Shown in pieces: positions 54,768 to 64,000 of a stretch of 64,000 bases of DNA (the stretch's first letter is position 1; every line of letters begins with the position of its first letter). This DNA comes from Neelides folsomi (lineage: Eukaryota > Arthropoda > Collembola > Neelipleona > Neelidae): NCBI GenBank assembly GCA_034687125.1, contig JAQGBZ010000148.1:82917-146916 (forward strand), given 5' to 3'. The translations under genes and the position numbers were made by a program. Under the pieces are notes generated by a model. It worked only from the letters and a program-made list of their open reading frames with translations, was not told the DNA's origin and did no database searches.

Positions 54768-56376
54768 GAATTATAAGCCTTCAAAAAGCCTTTCTTATTC
54801 TTCTTCTTAAAAACATCACACTTCGATTTAGTCTTCGGCTTCTAATTTACCATTTCTTCCACACACGTTTTAAAACATTAGGAGATTGAAATATTTAAAT
54901 ATTAAAAAACATTTAATTGGATCTGTAGTTAGAAACTTATTAGAATAAATAGTTAGAAATTTACAATTATCATAGGAAAATTAGAATTAAAATTTTATAT
55001 ATTATTAGATTTAAATGGTTGAATTATAATTAGATTTAAATGTTAGTTATCTAATTATTACAATTATTTCTCGCTTAATTAAGAGAACAAAAATAATTAA
55101 ATGCTATGTTAAATTTCCTGTCAGTTAATGAATGAATTAGTTAATGTTTCTTTTTAAGTTAATGATGTTTCCTTTCAAGAATGATTAAAAAAATGTTTAA
55201 ATTTAATTGTTCTTGACTTTTGTTTTTTTCTTGGGATTTGAAAATTGTGTGAACTTTGATTTGTGAACTAATTGTAGTTATTTGTAATGTGAGTTTGGGA
55301 ATGGCTTTGATTTTATTGTTCAACTTTTTCAACATTTTCCTCTTTTCAACCTCTTGACTCTTTTTAACTTAAGCTTTATAAATCTCTGGAGATTCATTCG
55401 AATAAATAAAAAAAATTCTATTATGGGTCATTTAATTGCATTTAATTGTCATTTAATATATTTAACTATTAAATAGCTTTTAATTCATGATTATGAGATT
55501 TAATTCATGATTAACTAACTGTCATGATCATGTCGTATTTAAATAAAATTAATTTTTTTATTATGTTTTTATTCCACAAGTTAAATTGGAACATTAGTGA
55601 TGACAATTGTAATAAAGTGGGAGTATTTAATGCACATTAATTAGTGATCACTTTTTAAATTAACAACTTTTTAAAGTATTTCCTTAAATTAGGAAATTGC
55701 AATAACACAAAAAAGATTGCTTTTACATTTCTTCATATTCAACTCGATTGATCAAATAGGAAAAAAATCGTGAGTTAATTTATACAAAAGCAGCTTTAAG
55801 CTTTTAGTTATTTAAAGGTCCTTAATTAATTTAATTCATCAATGTTATAAAGTAAACAATGAATAAAAGTTACACTTTGAAATATTGTAAGGTTAACTAT
55901 AATTATAATAATTTTATTTTACAAACGATATATAAATGCTGCTGCATATTTTACATATTTCCCAATAATGTTAAACATTTGCTTGACTCGAAAACTTCAA
56001 ACATGACGAGAAAAAGGAAACTTTACACAAAAGCACATAAAAGGGAGAATTCATAGAAGACAAAACTTACTTGAAATCTAATGATTGTAATTTTAATTAA
56101 TTAATTCTCACCCTCAGCTAAAAAATATTATTAAATAGTTTGGTATATTGTTAATTGCTTGCAATTAAAAAAATTAATTAATGAGTATGAACGGGATCAA
56201 AAGTTTAAAAATCTGAAAATTACTAGGAAAAAATAGATAACTATCATTAGTTAAATAAAAGAGTAAAGGGAAGGAATTACAATTAATATTAACTCGACTT
56301 GTATTTATACATAGGTATACTGTTTAACAGTAATTAAATTAAAAAGGCAATGAAGGTAATTAACAAATTGTGTTAA
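54768..56376. other. Convergent intergenic region between PRPF39 and the F-box gene
   Basis: About 1.6 kb of AT-rich DNA. AATAAA at 54944-54949 is a candidate poly(A) signal for PRPF39. Nothing else is supported; the short frame at 55859-56056 is compositional. Confidence 0.6.
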
Positions 56377-59003
56377 TTAACGAATTTCACCCAAATCGTC
56401 TTTTTCGATCCAATAGAATTCCAAATTGGGTAAATAAGACTCGGCAAGTTTCTCAATTGTTCGTTTGACATTTTCATCATCTTCCAATGTGAATCTTTTG
56501 ATTAAATTGGATTTCTTTTCTCTTATGGTGGAATTGAATCCTTGTTCGCCATATTTGCAATTTGTGCAAGAAAATTCCTTCAGCGTTTTGATAATTCCTG
56601 GTGCGGTTTTGAAAAACTTTTCGTTGATCTAAAAACAAAAAAGTTCAAAGTTAAGATTTAATTCAATTAATTTACTCACCTATATTCATTAGATTAAATT
56701 AAATTATGAATTAAATAATATGTAAAGAATGTAAACTATAGTTAAATAAATTAGATTTAACTCACCTTCATATAAGAAAGAGATAAATGAGTAATGGAAG
56801 AATTATCACACAAGAAATTAGGCATAAATGTTGGGCCATCGAGATCTCGATGCTCATCGTAAATCAATTCCAACTTTTCGAGTTCTGAAATTCAAAAATT
56901 ATTAAATTTAATAATTTTAACAATAATTTTTAATTAAATGAAGAGGTAAATTAAAATTGGTAAAATTTCACCAATTTTTTTAAAGGTTGAGTGGTTTCGC
57001 TATTAAATTAGTTAATTAAATTAAATTACTTTTCAAATGAGCGAATCCAATTCGTTTCTTTTCCCTTTCCATGAATTGTTTGAACATTTTGTTGTTTAAA
57101 TCAAAAGTGAGTTTGAATTCTCTGAGTGACCCGCCATCAATCCTAGCAAACTCCTCAAACAGTGAACAGAGAACTCTCCGCGCGGGAAGATTCAAATGTA
57201 AAGTAACCAAATTAGGAAAATAAAAAACGATTTTCCTTCCGATGTATCCATCAGGTGGGCGAAGTGGCAAAGCCAAATTCTTCACACTCAAAGCCGGATT
57301 TTGATCCAAGGCACATCCATGCAAAGGAAAAAAAGAATCCCAATTGAAATCGACTTCCTCCTTCACTGAAACTGTCCGGATGTGCAAAGTTGTCAATTGT
57401 GGCATTTTGGAAACGAAGCCGATGGAGCCGAAATGAACATTTGTGGAAATCCATTCTTTTAAATGCGGAAGTTGTGGAAATGTCGGATTTCCGTCCTCAA
57501 AGACAAAAATCGATTCGTCGTTGAGATGATTCCGATGGAGCCATTGGAAAATTTGTAGAGTTGGTTGGTTTTGTAAAAACGATTCGAAAGTCTCTCCCTT
57601 GCAGGATCGAATTGAAGGGAATTGGATGACATTTAATTTTGAGAGGTTCAGGGCATTGACCAGAAACATCATTTGATCTTCATGAAAATAAAAACCACTG
57701 GAAAATTGTTTTGATGGATCGACGAATCTAAAATAATTAAAATTAAAAAATTAAAATTCCATTTAAACCTATAAACCTTAAAATTTAATATAAATAAAAT
57801 AAACATATCAAATAATTAAATTGTATAATAATTATGATAAATATCTTTAAATAGTAAACTATAATTAAAAGTTAATTTCGGTTATTTAACCAACCTTAAT
57901 GATTTCAAATTAGTTAATGCGTCCGGTTTATTTATGATTAAACTCTGCAACATTTGTGTAAGTTTAATCGATCTGCTTTCCAAGTCAAAGACGAATTTTA
58001 ATTTTCTCAGGTTGACCGCTCGTCTCAACAAGGAATCGATTTGTGATCCATAAAGTTCAAAGGAAATATTACTCAGAGTCAATTCCTTTAAATGCGGCAG
58101 TGGTTGGATCGGCGGTCGTTTGACTGTTTTAGCAACGCGATCCTTTTCCTCCAGTGCTTGATTGGGAATGACCCTTGACTCGTGAATGTGGAGGGATTGG
58201 AGCGAAGAGCAATAGGGCGGATAAAGCATTTGCAAAATATCCGTCCCGAACTTTCGTCGTTTGGCCAATGACAAATTAATTTCCAGCCCTTCGGTCACAT
58301 CTTGCCTTTTGATCAAAACCCATCGGGAAAGAATGCGATAGGTCAAATGCTTCGCTGAACTTCCGACCCCGTTGAAAAAGACATTGAGGTCTTTGATTTT
58401 GCAGTCCTTTAGATACGTCGCATCGAGACAGAAATTGATGGCTCGGTCGGCAAAAGTTTCCCGAGAATTCTTTGGGTCCAAATGTGGGACAAAGTCAGAG
58501 AGCCTTTTTTTCTTCGCTTCGGTGAAACAAATCACGCTTTCGCGTTTAAGCCATTTGCTCGATTCAAGATTCCACAATTTAGAAACAAGACGAGTAGTTT
58601 TCAAATCGTCGATATCGAGATGTCTGAAGATTTCGAATAAAATCTAAAAAATAAATTTCATAACAAAAATTAATCATCATAAAATTAGTAACTTTTAGTT
58701 AATTATTAGTTAACTATTTAAAGTTACTCAATAGTTAACAACAATTATAAATATTTAAACATTACAGGGATAAATAACAAAATTGAAATTATAAACTATT
58801 TAACAGTTTGGACTGTTTTATAATTTTCATACCATTGGATTTGAAAGGGCAAAAAATTTCTCATCGATTTCGGCTTCTTCGTCGCTCGTCCCCGATTCGG
58901 TCTTAATATCGGCGTCGCTTTCCGATTCAACTGGTTCTTGTTTGACCTCTTGTTTGACCCGACTCGAACCAGGAAATGGCCCTTTCATCTTCTTCTTAAA
59001 CAT
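56377..59003 (-). CDS. F-box/LRR-like protein, divergent
   Basis: Probably a substrate receptor of an SCF ubiquitin ligase. Five exons, right to left (58833-59003, 57895-58643, 57030-57727, 56766-56884, 56377-56628), give 662 residues. A Lys/Glu-rich head of about 45 residues has two VKQE repeats (VKQEVKQEP), which resemble SUMO sites. It is followed by an F-box at about 48-95: FFALSNPMILFEIFRHLDID, then DLKTTRLVSKLWN. The rest holds irregular leucine-rich segments such as LPHLKELTLSNISF, LTNLKSLRLVD, LPHLKEWISTNVHF, FPNLVTLHLNLP and LEKLELIYDEH. No close named orthologue was recognised. Such solitary F-box/LRR genes belong to large, fast-evolving families in some arthropods. The second intron's donor is GTTGGT, unusual but needed to hold the frame. 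It lies upstream of DRC7 on the same strand, with 0.67 kb between them. Confidence 0.8.
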
Positions 59004-59675
59004 TTCCCCGCTTGATGAAATCTCACTAAAATTTCACCATCAACAATCAACATTAACAATTTCATAATTGAACAATTACGACTAAAATGCCTTGTTGTAT
59101 GAATGATTAAGTTCCCATACGTTAAACAAAGATTGTAATTGAGAGTTATTAATTGCTTTTACCTTGAGCTTTGGTCCTTGGTGATTTAATTAGAAGATTT
59201 AATTATTTAAGGATCAAAATGACTTGGAAGAGAAAATTTGTCGACCCAAAGCCGCGTGGAGAGGAAATGAGTTCCCAATGGTCGCTGACTCAGCGTCGTT
59301 GAACCTCCAATGAATTAATCCATAAATAAACCATGAATGTTAAATAAAAAAATTCGTCTTATTTTCGTATTTATGGAAAGTTAATTCGTTTGCTTATTCA
59401 CATTTGAATTTTGGCACCTTTTAGCAAGAAATAGCCAACACCAAAAAACAATTTCTCCAATGACCCCTTACGGAGCTAAAGCATTGAAATGAACGCTGAA
59501 CAAAGGAATGATTTTATTTAATTTAATATTAACTTTATTTAATTGACTCACACTTTATTCACATTAACTAAATTTAATTTTTGGCTTCGTTATAAAATCT
59601 GTTAACAATGGAATTTTAATCATAATAAATATACTTGGATTATAATTGGTCTATTTAGACATTTTTTTAAGTATT
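59004..59675. other. Short intergenic region between DRC7 and the F-box gene
   Basis: This 672-nt stretch holds the 3' flank of DRC7 and nothing else recognisable on either strand. Confidence 0.55.
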
Positions 59676-62600
59676 TTATTTTGATTTATGTTTCTTAGCA
59701 GTTGTTTTGGTTCGTTTAAGCTTCAATTTCTTCGTGGGTTTTCCAGCCAATAAATTTAAATCTTCTTCTTCTGGTTCGTATTCTTCTTCCGTTTCTTCAA
59801 CTTCGGTGAATTCTCCAAAGAATTCTTCTTCCTCTTTTTCCTCCATGGCCGCGAGTTCTTCCAACTCCTTCTGGCGTCTTTTAGAGAACCGATAGACAAA
59901 AGTGGGGCAGGGGCAAATGTCGGGCAAACGATTTTTCAAATCCTCCAGTGACCCGGAAATGTCGAGGTCGGGGGTTGAAGGGCGTGACAAATTAGAAAAC
60001 CGGTTGAGCAAAGGATGTTCGAACATTGCACAGAGCAATTTGTAAAATCCTTGGATCGAGCGTTGACGATGGCGAACCAAACGACGCTCCATCACTTGGA
60101 GTCGGAAAAGCGCTTCGTTGTATTGGGAATTGAAAGCTTCTTCTTCTGCGCTTGTCTTTTGCTCTTTCATCATTTCAAACCATTCTGTTTTAGTTTCTAA
60201 TGCTGTACTTTCCTGTAATTACAATTAAAATTAACTATAATTACAATTACAATTAATTAAAATTCACTATTATTAAAATTATTTAATAAATATTATAAAT
60301 ATCATTATGATTAATTAGTGAAAAGTTAATTCTTACAGTTTTATGCTTATAATGAATATATTCAGATCTTGTGAGAATGTGTCGTCTGGCTCTTGTGATA
60401 ATTCTCTTTTTCATGATCACTTCCTCAATGATGTTCTGAGGTGTTCCGTATTTCTCTATCCAAGGAGTGGGGAAATCAATTTCACCCAAACTGTCGTCGA
60501 ATTCCTTCGCTTCCTTTATTTTTTTTAAAAAAATGGTAAATCCGTTTAGTTTTTAATACAATAATTAAATTATATGCATTTATTATAATTAATTCAAAAG
60601 AACCAGAACAGGATAGTGTCTTAAATGTATGGAAAAATTTAGTTATAAAAATAAAGTAATTTAGAATTTACGTCTTCCTTCTTCTTAAGATAAGCTTCAG
60701 TGAGATCTCCAGCAAAAGGATCAGGTTTGATTTGATGTTTCCAATCTTCTTGTACTCGTGATTTAACTGTTGCAAAAACCTTAAAACAAAACAAAACGCT
60801 TTTAAATATCTTTTACATTACAAATGAATACAGAATTAAACATTTGGTTAGAAATTAACAATTATTTTTAATTATTAACAATCGTTAAAGAACCGATAAT
60901 TAGTCTTAAAGAATTTAAACAAATTTCGTTTTTACTTGATCTTCTGATCGGCGAGCTTTTCCTGTTGCTTCCACAATATCTTTACTGGCTCGTTTGAGCA
61001 ATTGCCCACGTTGGATTCGCGACCGTTCACATAAAAATGGATCAGTCTGGAATTTTAAAGAAGTAAATATAAGAAATTGAGTTAATCAATTGAAAATACA
61101 AAATTATGTCTTCCCAAATTAATAACTTTTAAACTAATGTATAATAATTTCAATTTAATGGATTAAAAACATAAAGATGAACGGAACTTTAAATTATTAT
61201 ATTAAATATACATAAAACATAATATTTAAAGTTATAATCTTATAATAAGTATCTGACCGTGTAATCTTCACATTCCTGTGGATTGAAATCTCTTCTGTTG
61301 TATTCGTCCTCTTCGTTTTTGTAAAATTCTAAAAACCCTCTTGTGTAGTTTTCATCCCCGCGATGGAAAATCAACCGAATTGCTCCTTTTTCCAATAAGT
61401 AAAACTTTTCAGCAATATCTTCAGAAAAGGGAAGTTCAGGAGTCCGATGATATTTTTCAACGATTTTCTATAATTTAATTACAATTAAAATAATTAAATA
61501 AATAATTTTAAATAATAAATGTAAATTAGTTCAATATTAGAGTATATACATGATATTCGATATTATAGTTAATTAAAGGTTAAAAAACTTTAAAATTTTC
61601 AGCTTAAAATGAAGGAAACAAATGAATAACTATTCGATTATAATTAAATGTAACTTATTTTAAAATAAATTACTGTTATTATTCGGCGTGGTCGTTTGAT
61701 TGATCTCCCAGCAGATTCGTCATCTTTGAGAAGTTCAATCATTTGCTTCACTTTGTTCGCTTTCTCTTCCTCTGTTGGTTTTGTGGAGCAGAGAATTCCT
61801 CCATAGCCAATAAACCGATAATACAATTTGTCATCTCGGCCCTCAAAGTGTTCGATCAAGCCGCGTTTGATGATTTGGCGGAAACTGACGTTTTGCAGAT
61901 GAGTGTCAGCATAATAATACAATTTACGCTGACTTTCGGGATTGTTGTCTCCACCGACGTGCATATGTTCTGAAATGATAATTATCCATCTAACTCAATT
62001 TTAACTAAATATCCATTTAATTAACATTATTAACACTATTAACAATATTTAAGAATTATTAGCTTTTATTATTAATTGGCAGAATTTAAAAATTGGCAGC
62101 ATTTAGTAAAGAGTCTTTACAAATGCATCAGCGAGTCAATTTAAAGACAGTATTTAGTAATTGGCAGTATTTAGCATTGACAGTATTTAGTAATGGGCAG
62201 TATTTAATTAGTAACTAATGGCAGTATTTAGTAATGGCAGTATTTAGTCACCTTTAAGAGCATCTTTCCTCCCTTTTTCAAAATACTCATAAAGGATTCT
62301 TCCTTTCTGGACAAATTTTCTTTTTGTGAGTCGATCGAGCCGATGAAGAAATTCCTCTTCAATGTAATTGATCTTCCGTTCTTCTCCTTTCTTTGTTGGG
62401 AAATATTTGATAACTCTCCGAATCCTCCCATCATCTTCGACGTATTCCGCAGATTCTTCCACGTCCGCGTCCGTGTAATTAAACGTCTTCTTCCCTTTTG
62501 GATATTTCCGATCATAATCTTTCTTTGAGATTATTATGTCAGGGGTCCAAGTGACGGGCATATCAAGATATCTTTCACATGGCGGTTCCTCCAAATCTTC

Positions 62601-63842
62601 GTCTTCTTCGAAAATCGTCTCAGCCCCAACGTCCACCGGGGTGAATTTCTTTTTCCTGGGCGGAGGTTCGTGAAGCAATTTGCTCCACATTAACGTTTCT
62701 TCAAAATCCAAATTGAGTTTCTAAATAATTAACAAAATTGGCATTTAACTTTATTTAACAGAGAAATTTATCTAACGTAGTTAATTAGAGCATATCCTTA
62801 TATTTAAAACTGTTTTAATTATTTAATTAAACTTTTAATATTATTTCTTTTAAAAATATCTTTCGAATTTTTTATAAACTTTAATTAATCTTAATTTGAT
62901 AAATGATTTAAAATTTTATTTTACTGAAATTCCAGCAGAGCAATCTTGTAAATTGACGTAATAATTCTTATGATTAAAAATTGCTTCAACTCCCATAAAA
63001 CTCGGATCGGTCACTTCGTACCGTTTCCCCGAAAACGGTTCCAAAAAGAAAGGTTCCGTTACTTCGCGAGCTCCCTGTACAACAAGGACCCAGCAATGAC
63101 TTCGATAACCCAACATGGCATCTGCTGACTTTGGAGTAGCCCTGGCCTTTTAAAAACATTAATGTTAATTAACTAACAATGTAAGTTAATAATGTTAATT
63201 AGCTAATACCTAATGAAAGTCAATAATGAAATTAAGTAATTGCTTAATTAATTAAATAAAGTTGTCATTAAAACCAGAGCTTCTTCAGCTTCTCTTTCCA
63301 ATCTCGCTCTTTCCCTTTCTTCTTCCGCTTCTTTGTCTTTTCGGATTTTCTCAATGGAGAATTTGCTTTTGAAATCCGGTTTCTTCCTCATGTTGTAAAG
63401 TTCGTAAGGGACGGGGAGATCTTCAGTGTCGGAGTTTGTCGGGGATTCGTAATTCCCACGTTCTTCATTGGCTTTGGCAGTCTTTAAAGATTTGATTTAG
63501 CATCAGGATTTATATTAATAACGGTAATTGAGCCGTTAATTTAATTTATATAAAGTAAAAATATTATCAATTAGCATAAGCATATTTAGTTCAATGATTT
63601 TTCTTCAATGGGTAGATTAAACATAAGCGAATTAACATTTTTTCTACCTTTGGCCTCCCATCGTCTCCAAAAGAAGTTATGAAAGTGTTTGTCACGATTT
63701 GTTTGCTCGCATAGCCGTCAACGACATAAGCTTTAAATCCCGTCCCAATGAGAACTGAAACCAAGACGATTGACATTTCATAGGAATTCGCTTTACGGTT
63801 TTCATCTTCCATCAGACTTTTATGGGATTTAATTCGCGGAGG
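59676..63842 (-). CDS. DRC7: Dynein regulatory complex subunit 7 (DRC7), 5' end outside window
   Basis: DRC7 is part of the nexin-dynein regulatory complex that links outer doublets in motile cilia and sperm tails. Ten exons, right to left (63648-63842, 63275-63481, 62925-63146, 62252-62720, 61674-61969, 61258-61467, 60936-61046, 60672-60779, 60337-60513, 59676-60212), give 843 residues, starting at an acceptor. The first exon holds the transglutaminase-like part (VSVLIGTGFKAYVVDGYASK). Further family blocks are HCWVLVVQGAREVTEPFFLE, VEAIFNHKNYYVNLQDC, MPVTWTPDIIISKKDYDRKYP and EYFEKGRKDALK. The C-terminal block NSQYNEALFRLQVMERRLVR, extended by HR, matches the vertebrate tail. An acidic/basic tail (EEEYEPEEED...KKLKLKRTKT) follows. 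N-terminal exons lie beyond position 64000. The 63275 donor (CTG|GTTTTA) is weak but phase-consistent. Confidence 0.9.
62080..62250. repeat. Tandem repeat of GGCAGTATTTAGTAAT units in a DRC7 intron
   Basis: About eight copies of a 14-20 nt unit, TTGGCAGTATTTAGTAA and variants, begin near 62085 and run up to the splice donor of the exon 62252-62720. On the gene's strand this places the array directly after the 5' splice site. Confidence 0.78.
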
Positions 63843-64000
63843 CTGAAAGACAAACAAATACAAAATGTACCTAGTGCGGAAGTATAAGATGTTACCTTTT
63901 CGGTTTTTACCTTCCTTTGGCTCCTTCTACCTCCCCGCAGACCCCTTAATGGGGAAAACCAACCCGCAGCGTCCCGCCCACCCCTCTCACCGACGCCAAC
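63843..64000. other. Right-edge segment, GC-rich and unresolved
   Basis: Beyond the first recognised DRC7 exon the sequence turns abruptly GC-rich from about 63890, with a strong C bias on the given strand. It contains a hairpin CCCCTTAATGGGG at about 63945-63957. On the minus strand it is an open frame rich in Gly and Arg ending in possible donors (AAG|GTAAAA, AAG|GTAACA). It does not resemble DRC7. It may be a neighbouring repeat or an unrelated exon; the window ends too soon to tell. Confidence 0.35.

Overview
The window is nuclear DNA from an AT-rich animal genome. Every confident gene is split by short GT-AG introns (mostly 60-350 nt), apart from one intronless gene. The proteins are clear animal orthologues. 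Two genes (DRC7 and SPATA7) belong to motile axonemes and the ciliary transition zone, so the species probably makes flagellated sperm or cilia; this argues against nematodes and mites. A divergent F-box/LRR gene and the compact AT-rich layout would suit a springtail or another early-branching hexapod. That placement is inference; no species marker was found.

Layout. 1-3136: AT-rich and G-rich degenerate repeats with no supported gene. 3137-5709 (+): POLA2 (DNA polymerase alpha/primase subunit B), N-terminus not found. 6218-6385: decayed C2H2 zinc-finger relic. 6770-10683 (+): DPP3. 11107-12394 (+): SWIB-domain chromatin protein. 13783-21370 (-): complete RAD51 with two long introns, one carrying a MITE-like inverted-repeat element. 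21849-36400 (+): NANP-type HAD phosphatase whose 13.3 kb first intron contains a complete same-strand intronless neurochondrin gene (30881-33217). 38724-40714 (-): SPATA7-like gene. 42465-43562 (+): TMED10 (p24 delta cargo receptor). 44515-47347 (-): aftiphilin-like clathrin adaptor accessory protein. 48324-54767 (+): PRPF39, a U1 snRNP factor. 56377-59003 (-): F-box/LRR-like protein. 59676-63842 (-): DRC7, whose 5' end lies beyond the right edge.

The genes do not form one pathway. POLA2 and RAD51 act in replication and recombination; PRPF39 and the SWIB protein in RNA processing and chromatin; TMED10 and aftiphilin in vesicle traffic; SPATA7 and DRC7 in cilia. Three divergent pairs (RAD51/NANP, SPATA7/TMED10, AFTPH/PRPF39) share intergenic regions that could be bidirectional promoters. 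All exon maps were derived by hand from splice signals, reading-frame continuity and remembered family sequence, and the phases close exactly in every model.

I saw no CRISPR array, rRNA, convincing tRNA, virus or autonomous transposon. The most unusual items are the nested neurochondrin gene, the invertebrate SPATA7-like gene, a possible mitochondrial leader on DPP3, a GC-AG intron in aftiphilin, the RG-repeat head of PRPF39, and the MITE in RAD51.
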